From an uncultured Deferribacteres bacterium (GTDB lineage Bacteria > Zhuqueibacterota > JdFR-76 > DREG01), in the NCBI GenBank assembly GCA_913009825.1, contig CAJVYQ010000012.1:1-64000 (forward strand): 64,000 nucleotides of DNA, given 5' to 3'. The notes below the pieces were generated by a model. The model was given only the letters and a program-made list of their open reading frames with translations, had not been told where the DNA came from and ran no database searches. How positions within the stretch are numbered: position 1 is the stretch's first letter; each line of letters begins with the position of its first letter. This document shows positions 53,014 through 61,576 of the stretch, in pieces. The translations under genes and the position numbers were made by a program.

Positions 53014-53364
53014 ATGTCTCATCACAGACCAAAAAGAGTAGGGGATTTGATCAAAAGAAAGATCGGCGATCTTCTTTTGAAAGAAATAAAAGATCCACGT
53101 ATTGGTTTTGTTACAATAACCCGGGTGCGGGTTACGCCGGATTTGAAAATTGCCAGGGTTTATTTTTCTGTGTTGGCTGCGAAAGGTGACCCCGAAGAAT
53201 CTTTAGCAGGCCTGCTAAGCGCGACTGAATTTATTCGTTCCGAATTAAAAAGGCGGGTGCGTTTACGGTTTATTCCAAGTTTGGAATTTATTCTGGACGA
53301 CACACTCGATTATGCGGAAAAAATTGGCACTTTGTTGGCCAAAGTGAAAGAGGAGAAAGAATAA
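53014..53364 (+). CDS. rbfA: Ribosome-binding factor A
   Basis: 116 aa from the ATG at 53014 (MSHHRPKRVGDLIKRKIGDLL). The frame is open from 52951, inside the DUF503 gene, but the family start is at MSHHR. Signatures: KDPRIGFVTITRVRVTPDLKIARVYFS in two short blocks, RRVRLRFIPSLEFILDDTLDYAEKI split at RFIP. RbfA helps mature the 16S rRNA 5' end in the small subunit and works in cold adaptation. It lies 6 bp before truB. Confidence 0.93.
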   Translation: MSHHRPKRVGDLIKRKIGDLLLKEIKDPRIGFVTITRVRVTPDLKIARVYFSVLAAKGDPEESLAGLLSATEFIRSELKRRVRLRFIPSLEFILDDTLDYAEKIGTLLAKVKEEKE

Positions 53365-53370
53365 CCTCCG

Positions 53371-54072
53371 GTGACCGGGAAAGAAAAAGGAATTTATCAT
53401 TTTGAAAGCGGCGAAGTGCTGAATATCAATAAACCGGAAGGTGTTACTTCGTTTCTTGTGGTAAAAAAAATCAGAAGCCGTTTTAAAATTAAGAAAGTAG
53501 GCCATGCCGGCACGTTGGATCCATTTGCAACCGGAGTTTTGCTTATATTAACCGGCAAGGCCACAAAGAGATCGCAAGAGATGTCGGCCCTGGAAAAGCA
53601 ATATGTGGCCGAAGTTGAATTTGGTATGGAAACAGATACATTGGACAGAGACGGCGAAATAGTTAATCGTTGTAGTAATATGACGGAACCGCAACGGGCT
53701 ACTCTGATCAACATTTTCCGATCGTTTGAGGGGGAAATCGAACAAATACCGCCTATTTATTCCGCCATTAAATACAAAGGACGCCGTTTGTATAAATATG
53801 CCAGAAAAGGCGTTGCGGTTGAGTTAAAACCAAGAAGGGTAAGGATAGGAAAAATCTCGTTATTAAAGTTCAACTGGCCGTTTATTACCATCGATGTTAC
53901 CTGTTCAAAGGGAACCTATATCCGCTCGCTGGCAAGAGATCTGGGCAAAGAATTACGGACGGGAGCATACTTGAAATCATTGGTCAGAATCAGAATCGGC
54001 GAGTATTCAATTGACGACGCAATGGAATTAGAGGAATTTTTGCAAATAAGTAATGACAGGTGGTGCGGGTGA
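53371..54072 (+). CDS. truB: tRNA pseudouridine(55) synthase TruB
   Basis: 233 aa from a GTG six bases after rbfA; a GAGGAG-like purine run in the end of rbfA can serve as ribosome site. The catalytic Asp50 lies in GHAGTLDPFATGVL. NINKPEGVTSF near the start and CSKGTYIRSLARDLG are family motifs. TruB makes pseudouridine 55 in the T loop of tRNAs. It is a short form lacking most of the C-terminal PUA domain. The stop overlaps the ribF start. Confidence 0.95.
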   Translation: MTGKEKGIYHFESGEVLNINKPEGVTSFLVVKKIRSRFKIKKVGHAGTLDPFATGVLLILTGKATKRSQEMSALEKQYVAEVEFGMETDTLDRDGEIVNRCSNMTEPQRATLINIFRSFEGEIEQIPPIYSAIKYKGRRLYKYARKGVAVELKPRRVRIGKISLLKFNWPFITIDVTCSKGTYIRSLARDLGKELRTGAYLKSLVRIRIGEYSIDDAMELEEFLQISNDRWCG

Positions 54073-55004
54073 TGAAGGTATTACGCAAGCTTGATGAAAT
54101 TGAGCAAGTTTCAGATCCTGTAATTACAATTGGAACTTTTGATGGGATTCACTTAGGGCATCAGCAGCTAATTAAACATTTGCAGGAAAAAAAGCGGCGT
54201 TATCGAGGTCATTCGTATGTCATCACATTTGAGCCGCACCCCCAATTAATTTTGCAATCGAAAATTTCTCCCATTCAGATATTATCCACACTGGATGAAA
54301 AAATTGGCTATATCAGCGAATTTAATATTGACTACTTGCTTGTTCTTGAATTCACGCCCGAGCTTTCGCGCCTGACCGGGGAGCAGTTTATTGAAGATGT
54401 TCTGATAAAAAGAATCGGCATGGTTGATGTGGTTATCGGCTATGATCATGCGTTCGGTTATAAACGATCGGGGAATATCGATACGCTGCGCCGCTTTGGC
54501 AAAAGTCATAATTTTAATGTGAATGTTGTCGAACCTTTTTTACTGCAAAACACCGTAATTAAAAGTACCGTAATTCGAGACGCGATAAAGAGCGGCAGCA
54601 TTGAGAATGCCAACAAATACTTAGGGAAAAGTTACCAACTTTCCGGGACAGTGGTGAAAGGACGAGGGCGGGGGAGAGAATTGTCATTTCCTACCGCCAA
54701 TCTGGAACTAAACAATCCCAATAAATTAGTGCCGGGCAATGGAATTTATGCTGCTCAAATCGATATCGACGGCAAGATATATGATAGCGCTGTCAGCATA
54801 GGTATCCGGCTAACATTTGATGAAACAGACAGAACCATCGAAGCATATATTTTCGATTTTTCGGAAAATATTTATGGAAAAGAAATTACCATAAATTTCA
54901 TAAAAAAATTGCGTGATGAGAAAAAATTTTCAACAATTGATGCTTTGATTTCCCAGATGCACAATGATATTGAATTTGCTAAAAAAGTTTTGAACGAATA
55001 TTAA
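54072..55004 (+). CDS. ribF: Bifunctional riboflavin kinase / FAD synthetase
   Basis: 310 aa from the ATG at 54072, which overlaps the truB TGA (TGATG); the frame is open four codons further but the overlap start is the better choice. N-terminal nucleotidyltransferase: TIGTFDGIHLGHQQLI, FEPHP, GYDHAFGYKRSG. C-terminal kinase: GRGRGRELSFPTANL, then GNGIYAA. It converts riboflavin to FMN and FAD. The neighbourhood truB-ribF-rpsO-pnp is highly conserved. Confidence 0.95.
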   Translation: MKVLRKLDEIEQVSDPVITIGTFDGIHLGHQQLIKHLQEKKRRYRGHSYVITFEPHPQLILQSKISPIQILSTLDEKIGYISEFNIDYLLVLEFTPELSRLTGEQFIEDVLIKRIGMVDVVIGYDHAFGYKRSGNIDTLRRFGKSHNFNVNVVEPFLLQNTVIKSTVIRDAIKSGSIENANKYLGKSYQLSGTVVKGRGRGRELSFPTANLELNNPNKLVPGNGIYAAQIDIDGKIYDSAVSIGIRLTFDETDRTIEAYIFDFSENIYGKEITINFIKKLRDEKKFSTIDALISQMHNDIEFAKKVLNEY

Positions 55005-55022
55005 AAATTAATCGGAGGAAAG

Positions 55023-55292
55023 ATGCCTTTAACAAGCGAGCAAAAAACTGAAATTTTTAAAGAATATGGGCTTCATGGCAAGGATACGGGTAGTGTTGAA
55101 GTTCGTATTGCCATGTTAACCCAAAGAATCAATGAATTGACGGAACATTTCCGCAGCCATTCCAAAGATCATCATTCCCGGCGTGGGTTGTTGAAAATGG
55201 TTGGCCAGCGCCGTCGATTATTAAATTATATAATTAGCAAAGATATTGAAAAATACCGCGAACTGATTCGTCGGTTGAATATTCGCCGGTAA
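55023..55292 (+). CDS. rpsO: 30S ribosomal protein S15
   Basis: 89 aa, standard length; GGAGGAAAG lies just upstream of the ATG. The sequence [43 protein letters not shown] shows all S15 hallmarks. It binds 16S rRNA central domain early in 30S assembly. In other bacteria S15 also represses its own mRNA. The next gene is pnp. Confidence 0.97.
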   Translation: MPLTSEQKTEIFKEYGLHGKDTGSVEVRIAMLTQRINELTEHFRSHSKDHHSRRGLLKMVGQRRRLLNYIISKDIEKYRELIRRLNIRR

Positions 55293-55313
55293 TGTACGTT
55301 ATTAAAATAGGAC

Positions 55314-55337
55314 TAACTCATCATAGTAGGTGAGTTA
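55314..55337 (+). promoter_or_regulatory. rpsO-pnp intergenic hairpin
   Basis: TAACTCA (55314-55320) and TGAGTTA (55331-55337) form a seven-pair hairpin directly before the GGAGG of pnp. There is no T run, so it is not an intrinsic terminator. In E. coli a stem in this position is processed by RNase III and controls pnp; a like role here is only inference. Confidence 0.45.
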
Positions 55338-55348
55338 TTGGAGGATTA

Positions 55349-57430
55349 ATGGTACACAGGTTAGAAATGGAATTGGGGGGAGAACAACTCATTATTGAAA
55401 CCGGAAAAATGGCAAGGCAGGCTTCCGGTGCTGTAACGGTTCAATTTGGCGAAACAGTTGTATTTGCTTCTGCTGTTGCATCAGACAAACCGGTCAGTCA
55501 ACGGGATTTTATGCCATTGCAGATTGAGTACAGGGAAAGAGCGTATGCCGCAGGTAAAATACCCGGTGGTTTTTTTAAGAGGGAAGGTAAACCCAGTGAA
55601 AAAGAGGTGGTTAGCGCCAGATTAACAGATCGACCCATCCGGCCTCTATTTCCTGAAGACTTTAGAAATGAAGTTCAGGTCATTATTTTCATTCTATCAG
55701 CAGATAAAGAACATGATGCCGATATCTTGGGAACTATCGCTGCTTCTGCAGCTTTGTCTATTTCGGATATCCCATTTCTCGGCCCCATCGGCGCTGTTCG
55801 GATTGGAAGAATTGACGGAGAATTTGTATTAAATCCAACGTTCCAACAACTGGAATCTTCAGACCTGGATGTTGTGGTTTCCGGCACGCGTGATTCAATT
55901 TTAATGGTCGAAGGCTGGAGCAATGAATTATCCGAAGAAGAAATGGTGGCCGCTTTAGGATTTGGCTCGAAGGAGATCACAAAACTTGTTGAATTACAAG
56001 ATGAATTGGTAGAAAAAGCAGGCAAGCCCAAAATGGAATATATACCGGTAAAACCACCGGAAGAATTGGTTAAACTGATTGAAGAAAACTATTCCGACCG
56101 TATTGTAGAGATTCTTGAATTGAAAGATAAAGCGAATAGACAAAAAACATTCAATACCATCGTTGAAGATATCACAACCGATATGACTGAAAAATTTCCG
56201 GACGATCTTGGTTTTATAGTTCCTGCAACCGAGGATATTCTGAAAGGAAAAATGAGAAACCGGGTTTTGGCAACCTCGCAGAGAATAGACGGTCGCGGCC
56301 TTGGCGATATCCGGCCCATTGCATGTGAAGTGGGCCTGATCCCGCGGGCACATGGCTCGGCTCTTTTTACCAGAGGACAAACGCAAAGCCTCTCTGCCAC
56401 AACGCTGGGAACCAAGGTGGACGAACAAAAAATAGAAGGAATCGATGGTGGATCCTGGAAACGATATATGCTTCATTATAATTTTCCGCCATTCAGTGTC
56501 GGTGAAGTTCGCTTTATTCGGGGTCCGGGCAGAAGAGAAATCGGCCATGGTCAATTAGCGGAACGTGCATTGAAGCCGCTCATTCCTTCGGAAGAAAAAT
56601 TTCCATACACCATTCGCATTGTGTCCGATATTATGGAGTCTAACGGTTCATCGTCCATGGCCACTGTTTGTGCCGGCTCACTTTCCCTGATGGACGCAGG
56701 CGTGCCCATTCGTACCAATGTCGCCGGCATTGCCATGGGGCTGATCAAAGAAGATAATCAGGTGGCTATCCTGACGGATATCATTGGCGATGAAGATCAT
56801 TTGGGTGATATGGATTTTAAAGTAGCGGGTACAACAGAGGGAATTACCGCTTTCCAGATGGATATTAAAATTCATGGCATTACTTTCGAAATTATCCGGG
56901 AAGCTTTGCAAAACGCCAAAGCAGCAAGATTTCATATCCTTAAACTGATGAATGCAACCATTGATGCACCAAGAAGTGATATTTCTCCACATGCACCCAG
57001 AATCATGACTATTCAAATCCCGGTTGATTCCATCGGGTTGGTTATTGGACCCGGCGGCAAAAATATACGGGGAATCATCGAGGAAACCGGCGCAAGTATT
57101 GATATTGATGATAACGGTGTTGTAACCATCGCTTCAGTGGGCGAAGAGGGAAGCCATGAAGCGCGGCGTATTATTGAAGAGATGACGGCTTCTCCTGAAG
57201 TTGGCAAAATCTATAAGGGTAAGGTCAAGAAGATTACAAACTTCGGCGCCTTCGTGGAAATCATTCCCGGCAAAGAAGGGCTACTGCACATTTCCCAAAT
57301 TGATAATCGCCGCATCGAAAAGGTAGAGGATGTGTTGAAGGTTGGGGAAGAGGTAGAAGTTAAATTACTTGCAGTCGAAAATGGCGGGAAAATGAGATTA
57401 AGTAGAAAGGTTTTGTTGGAGAGAAAATAA
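55349..57430 (+). CDS. pnp: Polyribonucleotide nucleotidyltransferase (PNPase)
   Basis: 693 aa, full length; GGAGG precedes the ATG. Two RNase PH domains flank a helical linker (RDFMPLQIEYRERAYAAGKI in the first; the catalytic GDEDHLGDMDFKVAGT in the second), then a KH domain (IGLVIGPGGKNIRGI) and an S1 domain (GKVKKITNFGAFVEIIPGKEG). It degrades mRNA phosphorolytically and can add 3' tails. A 32-bp gap separates it from the M16 peptidase gene. Confidence 0.97.
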   Translation: MVHRLEMELGGEQLIIETGKMARQASGAVTVQFGETVVFASAVASDKPVSQRDFMPLQIEYRERAYAAGKIPGGFFKREGKPSEKEVVSARLTDRPIRPLFPEDFRNEVQVIIFILSADKEHDADILGTIAASAALSISDIPFLGPIGAVRIGRIDGEFVLNPTFQQLESSDLDVVVSGTRDSILMVEGWSNELSEEEMVAALGFGSKEITKLVELQDELVEKAGKPKMEYIPVKPPEELVKLIEENYSDRIVEILELKDKANRQKTFNTIVEDITTDMTEKFPDDLGFIVPATEDILKGKMRNRVLATSQRIDGRGLGDIRPIACEVGLIPRAHGSALFTRGQTQSLSATTLGTKVDEQKIEGIDGGSWKRYMLHYNFPPFSVGEVRFIRGPGRREIGHGQLAERALKPLIPSEEKFPYTIRIVSDIMESNGSSSMATVCAGSLSLMDAGVPIRTNVAGIAMGLIKEDNQVAILTDIIGDEDHLGDMDFKVAGTTEGITAFQMDIKIHGITFEIIREALQNAKAARFHILKLMNATIDAPRSDISPHAPRIMTIQIPVDSIGLVIGPGGKNIRGIIEETGASIDIDDNGVVTIASVGEEGSHEARRIIEEMTASPEVGKIYKGKVKKITNFGAFVEIIPGKEGLLHISQIDNRRIEKVEDVLKVGEEVEVKLLAVENGGKMRLSRKVLLERK

Positions 57431-57462
57431 CGTAGCAATGAACTCCGACAACATTTGTTTGA

Positions 57463-58701
57463 ATGACAAAAGACTTTCTCTACAATAAAACTACATTGAA
57501 TAATGGCCTGCGAGTTGTAACTGAAAAGATCCCTTATGTCCATTCGGTCTCAATCGGTTTATGGATTTTAAGCGGAACTATCGATGAAACCCGTGAAAAC
57601 AATGGTGTGGCTCATTTTCTTGAGCACATGGTTTTCAAAGGTACCGAATCCCGCAGCGCTTTCGAGATAGCCGATTCCCTGGAAGCATTAGGCGGACATC
57701 TGAATGCCTTCACCGGCAAAGAGATTACCTGCTATTATGCGCACATTTTGGATGAGAATATCGATCTTGCCGTCGATATTCTCACCGATTTAATCATGAA
57801 CCCCGGTTTGTCGGAAGAAGATATCAGCAAAGAAAAGCAGGTAGTATTAGAGGAAATTAATGAGCTGAAAGATTCACCGGACGAATTAGTGCAGGAATAC
57901 TTCATTCAATCGCTGTACGAACCCCATCCGATAAGTTTCTCAACCCTTGGGACAAAAATATCTGTTAATTCATTGACACGCAAAAATATTCTTGATTTTC
58001 TGAAATTAAATTATACGGCTGATCGCATTGTAGTAGCCGCTGCAGGAAATCTGAAACATGAGAAAATTGTCGAGCTGAGCCGAAAATTCCTGCAGAAACT
58101 TCCTGTTTCATCCAAGAGGAATTCAAGTTCGCTGCCGGAAGAAAATCAGATCACCAAAAGAATATCAAACAATTTTCAGCAAGCTCATATCTGTATGGGG
58201 AGGCGTAGCTTTTCCTATTCTGATCAACGTCGTTATCCCATGCTGCTATTGAATACTATTTTGGGATTTGGCATGAGCTCCAAATTATTTCAAAATATCA
58301 GAGAAAAACACGGTCTTGCTTATTCCATCTATTCTTTTGCCGATTTTCTGAAGAATACCGGCGTTTTTGGCATTTATCTTGGCACCGACAAGGATAAAAT
58401 TGATAAGGCTATTGAACTTGTCGAGTTTGAATTGGATGCGTTTAAATGTAATCCGGTCGGAGAAGAAGAATTGATAAAGAAAAAGAACCAATTGAAGGGT
58501 AATTTACTCCTTGGTCTGGAAAGTACTTCCAACCGGATGAACCGTCTGGCCAAAACAGAGATTAATTACAACCGATTTTTCTCAATCAATTCTATTATTA
58601 CTGCAATCGATTCGGTTACTATTGATCAGATATACGATATCTCCTGCTGGCTTTTCGAAGAAGGGAAATTAAGCAAATTTATTTTGGAACCGGCCGGCTG
58701 A
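57463..58701 (+). CDS. M16-family zinc peptidase (YmxG/PqqL-like)
   Basis: 412 aa. The inverted zinc motif H-x-x-E-H is HFLEH at residues 51-55, with the distal Glu in KEKQVVLEEINE. The family landmark LRVVTEKIPYVHSVSIGLW starts it, and the second, inactive repeat contains HGLAYSIYSFADFL. No signal peptide is visible, so it is probably cytoplasmic or exported by an unknown route. Genes of this type follow pnp in many bacteria, including Bacillus ymxG. It cleaves small peptides within a closed chamber; the substrate is unknown. Confidence 0.88.
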   Translation: MTKDFLYNKTTLNNGLRVVTEKIPYVHSVSIGLWILSGTIDETRENNGVAHFLEHMVFKGTESRSAFEIADSLEALGGHLNAFTGKEITCYYAHILDENIDLAVDILTDLIMNPGLSEEDISKEKQVVLEEINELKDSPDELVQEYFIQSLYEPHPISFSTLGTKISVNSLTRKNILDFLKLNYTADRIVVAAAGNLKHEKIVELSRKFLQKLPVSSKRNSSSLPEENQITKRISNNFQQAHICMGRRSFSYSDQRRYPMLLLNTILGFGMSSKLFQNIREKHGLAYSIYSFADFLKNTGVFGIYLGTDKDKIDKAIELVEFELDAFKCNPVGEEELIKKKNQLKGNLLLGLESTSNRMNRLAKTEINYNRFFSINSIITAIDSVTIDQIYDISCWLFEEGKLSKFILEPAG

Positions 58702-58720
58702 AAATCCCACTACCATAATT

Positions 58721-59527
58721 ATGACAAATTCGATTTCGAATATCAACCCGGTTATTTTAGGATACCATCATGTGTGCAACCACATATATCCTTCTATCAC
58801 CAGGGCTACCGTTAAGCAATTTTTAAAACAGGTACAATATTTAAAAACACATCATTACAGTATTTCTGTTTTATCTGAACTACTACTTGATAATCAATCG
58901 ATAAACAAAAACAGCATATTCTTAACATTTGATGATGCGTTATCCTGCCTATATGAGAATATGATCGAGCTATTATTGGCCCGGGAGATGAAAGGAACTA
59001 TTTTCGTTATTACAAAATATGCGGGGAAAGAAACTCATTGGGATTATTACAAATCATCCAAATGCAGCCAACTGAATTGGCGGCAATTGCAGGAGATCGC
59101 CAACGCCGGATTTGAGATTGGCAGCCATTCCCATACTCACATCGATTTAAATTCTGTGACTCATAAGGAAGTGAAATTTGAAATGGAGTACTCAAAAAAA
59201 ATAATAGAAGATAAATTGGGCCGGCCTGTTCATTTCTTTTCCTACCCGTTTGGCAGGTTTAACCATGAGTTAACCGACATTTGCCGGGAAACCGGATACA
59301 AGGGAGCAATCACGATGAAACCGAAAATATCCCGACAAAATATATTCCAATTACCCAGATCCGCCGTCTACCTGTTCGATACGTTGACACAGTTCAAAGC
59401 AAAATTAAATCAATCAGTTATGGAACAGAAAAAATTAGAATTCATCAACTTTTTTTCTCTGGGAACCATCATTATAAAAAATTTCCGGAAAAATAATGGT
59501 TCCAATAAAAATTTCTTGCAATTTTAA
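58721..59527 (+). CDS. Polysaccharide deacetylase family protein
   Basis: 268 aa. The NodB domain is seen in FLTFDDALSCLYENM (Asp-Asp pair near 68), IGSHSHTHIDLN (metal His) and FFSYPFGRFNHELTDIC. YHHVCNHIYPSITRATVKQF at the start is typical of the xylanase/chitin-deacetylase subgroup acting on cell-surface glycans. I see no signal peptide, which may mean a cytoplasmic or intermediate substrate. It lies 19 bp after the M16 gene and is probably cotranscribed. Confidence 0.82.
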   Translation: MTNSISNINPVILGYHHVCNHIYPSITRATVKQFLKQVQYLKTHHYSISVLSELLLDNQSINKNSIFLTFDDALSCLYENMIELLLAREMKGTIFVITKYAGKETHWDYYKSSKCSQLNWRQLQEIANAGFEIGSHSHTHIDLNSVTHKEVKFEMEYSKKIIEDKLGRPVHFFSYPFGRFNHELTDICRETGYKGAITMKPKISRQNIFQLPRSAVYLFDTLTQFKAKLNQSVMEQKKLEFINFFSLGTIIIKNFRKNNGSNKNFLQF

Positions 59528-59571
59528 GAAAATATGCTTAATATAAAATATTATATTAATTGGGGTTATAT

Positions 59572-59936
59572 ATGCAAAATAAACCCATTAAAAAGCTGTA
59601 CTATTCGATCAGCGACGTTAGTAAGATTGCAGATGTAAAGCAGCATGTTCTGCGCTACTGGGAAAACCAATTTGATGAATTACGTCCAACGAAGAATAGG
59701 GCAGGGAACAGGATCTACCGGCTGAGAGAAGTTAAACTGGTTTTTTTGATTAAGCGTTTGCTGTATCAGGAAAAATTTACCATAGAAGGTGCAAAAAAGC
59801 AGTTGAAAACTAGGCTAAAAAATGATGCCGATTTAGATACAATCAAGGTGGAAGCTCCAAAAGACGATGTGAAAGAAATGGTTCAATCTTTGAAATATGA
59901 TATTTGGGAATTGAAAAAGATCATTTTTAGCGAAGT

Positions 59937-59946
<10 letters not shown>
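59572..59946 (+). CDS. MerR-family transcriptional regulator
   Basis: 124 aa from the ATG at 59572, with GGGGTT eight bases upstream; the longer frame from a TTG at 59560 would consume that site. The winged-helix DNA-binding domain is KKLYYSISDVSKIADVKQHV, LRYWENQFDELRP, AGNRIYRLREVKLVFLI. A short helical tail follows, with no ligand-binding domain, as in the stand-alone MerR genes located near tRNA genes in FCB bacteria. Its last ten bases lie inside the tRNA-Pro gene. Confidence 0.85.
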
Positions 59947-60014
<68 letters not shown>

Positions 60015-60016
60015 GT

Positions 60017-60048
60017 AAAAGCCTGTGACAAAAGTTACAGGCTTTTTT
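60017..60048 (+). terminator. Intrinsic terminator after tRNA-Pro(GGG)
   Basis: AAAAGCCTGTGAC-AAAA-GTTACAGGC then six T. The stem is about eleven pairs including one G-T. It closes the long operon that ends in merR and the tRNA. Confidence 0.88.
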
Positions 60049-60225
60049 ATGTTTATTCCCGGAATTATTTTTACAATTTTTGGAAACTATTGAAGAAAGC
60101 AACCTTTTTGTACAAGGCTACATTCTTTTTATTTGTGAGTGGAATTTGTCATCCTGATTACTTTTTGTATTGATTTTCAAAAAAAATAATATTAAATTTA
60201 CCGACATTTAATTTTGCAGTAAATT

Positions 60226-60933
60226 ATGAAAAATGCAGGGAAGCAAATTCAGAATAGGAACGATTTTTTAGTTATCATCCCTGCTTATAATGAAGAAGAA
60301 AATATAGAAAGTACGCTTCGACGTGTTTTAGCTGTTGTTAAAGAACCCGGAAAAATTGTTGTTGTAGATGACGGCTCAACGGACGGTACTGTTCAAATAG
60401 TAAAAAAATTTGATCTTGTTCTTTTAAAACACTGCCAAAATAAAGGGAAGGGAGCCGCAATAAAAACCGGTTTTGATTTTGCCATCAGATGCAAGAAACC
60501 CTTCGTATTTACTTTAGACGCTGATGCGCAGCATGATCCGGCATTCATCCCTGTTTTTTTGAAAAAGGGCGGGGAAGAGCAGGATATTGTTATCGGTACG
60601 AGAAAGATTCGAACCCATCTGATGCCTTTAGACCGGTATGCAAGCAATCAAATCACCAGCCTGGTTATTTCGCTTTTAGGCGGAGCTCGGATTAAAGATT
60701 CGCAGTGTGGTTACCGATTCATTAAATTAGATTTGTTGAAGAAAATTCATCTGAAAACAGATCATTTTGAGATGGAAAGTGAACTGTTGCTTAAATATCT
60801 TCTCTGCGGCGCGAGAATAAGTCAGGTTCCGGTTTCGACGATCTATTCCGGTGAATCCAGTTCAATTCGGCGCGGTTTGGATACATTCCGTTTTATTTTG
60901 ATGATTGGGAAGACGATTTTACATGGATGCTGA
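60226..60933 (+). CDS. Family 2 glycosyltransferase (dolichyl-phosphate mannosyltransferase-like)
   Basis: 235 aa. The GT-A fold is clear: FLVIIPAYNEEENIESTLRR, VVVDDGSTDGTVQIV, LDADAQHDP (metal site), and DSQCGYRFIKLDLLKK. It lacks transmembrane segments, so it is the catalytic type that transfers a sugar from a nucleotide or to a polyprenyl carrier. The target glycan is unknown. The 3' end overlaps the next gene by 11 bases. Confidence 0.82.
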   Translation: MKNAGKQIQNRNDFLVIIPAYNEEENIESTLRRVLAVVKEPGKIVVVDDGSTDGTVQIVKKFDLVLLKHCQNKGKGAAIKTGFDFAIRCKKPFVFTLDADAQHDPAFIPVFLKKGGEEQDIVIGTRKIRTHLMPLDRYASNQITSLVISLLGGARIKDSQCGYRFIKLDLLKKIHLKTDHFEMESELLLKYLLCGARISQVPVSTIYSGESSSIRRGLDTFRFILMIGKTILHGC

Positions 60934-61423
60934 ACAGGTTGCACAAATTTTTAATTTCTTACCCAAAGAAATAACCACACTTCTTTTGGCGATGCTCCCC
61001 ATTTTAGAACTGCGGGGCGCCATCCCCTGGGCGTTGGCAGGCCCGCCGTTCGGCGGTGGATTGGATTGGCAAAGTGCCTATCTTTTTGCGGTGATTGGAA
61101 ATTTTATACCTGTGATTCCGATCCTGTTATTGCTGGAACCGGTATCCAATCGTTTAAGAAAAATACGGTTGTTCGATCGTTTTTTTGAGTGGCTTTTTAA
61201 ACGCACCCGGAAAAGGGGGAAAATGATCGAAAAATATGAAATGCTTGGTTTGATGTTGTTTGTGGGGATTCCGCTACCTGTAACCGGGGCATGGACGGGC
61301 GCAGTGGCTGCCTTTATCTTCGGCGTTCGTTTTTTTCAATCGGTAACATCTATAATTTTGGGAATTTGTATTTCGGGAGTGATTGTAACACTTGCATCTT
61401 TGGGTATAATTGCTATATTTTAA
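60923..61423 (+). CDS. Small multidrug-export-like integral membrane protein
   Basis: 166 aa from the ATG at 60923; a TTG six codons upstream is possible. ITTLLLAMLPILELRGAIPW, then FAVIGNFIPVIPILLLLEPV, and MLFVGIPLPVTGAWTGAVAA mark the putative small multidrug export family (COG2426-like). There are about four membrane helices. Despite the name, transport activity is poorly established. The gene ends 6 bp before a tRNA. Confidence 0.78.
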   Translation: MDAEQVAQIFNFLPKEITTLLLAMLPILELRGAIPWALAGPPFGGGLDWQSAYLFAVIGNFIPVIPILLLLEPVSNRLRKIRLFDRFFEWLFKRTRKRGKMIEKYEMLGLMLFVGIPLPVTGAWTGAVAAFIFGVRFFQSVTSIILGICISGVIVTLASLGIIAIF

Positions 61424-61429
61424 CAGAAT

Positions 61430-61505
<76 letters not shown>

Positions 61506-61508
61506 ATT

Positions 61509-61542
61509 TAAAAAAAGCTGAGGATTTTTCTTCAGCTTTTTT
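61509..61542 (+). terminator. Intrinsic terminator after tRNA-Pro(CGG)
   Basis: AAAAAAGCTGA-GGATTTTTCT-TCAGCTTTTTT. The A/T tracts on both sides make it readable in either direction. It separates the tRNA from leuS. Confidence 0.8.
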
Positions 61543-61576
61543 CTTATGAACAACTTTATAACCGAGTGAGGAAGGA

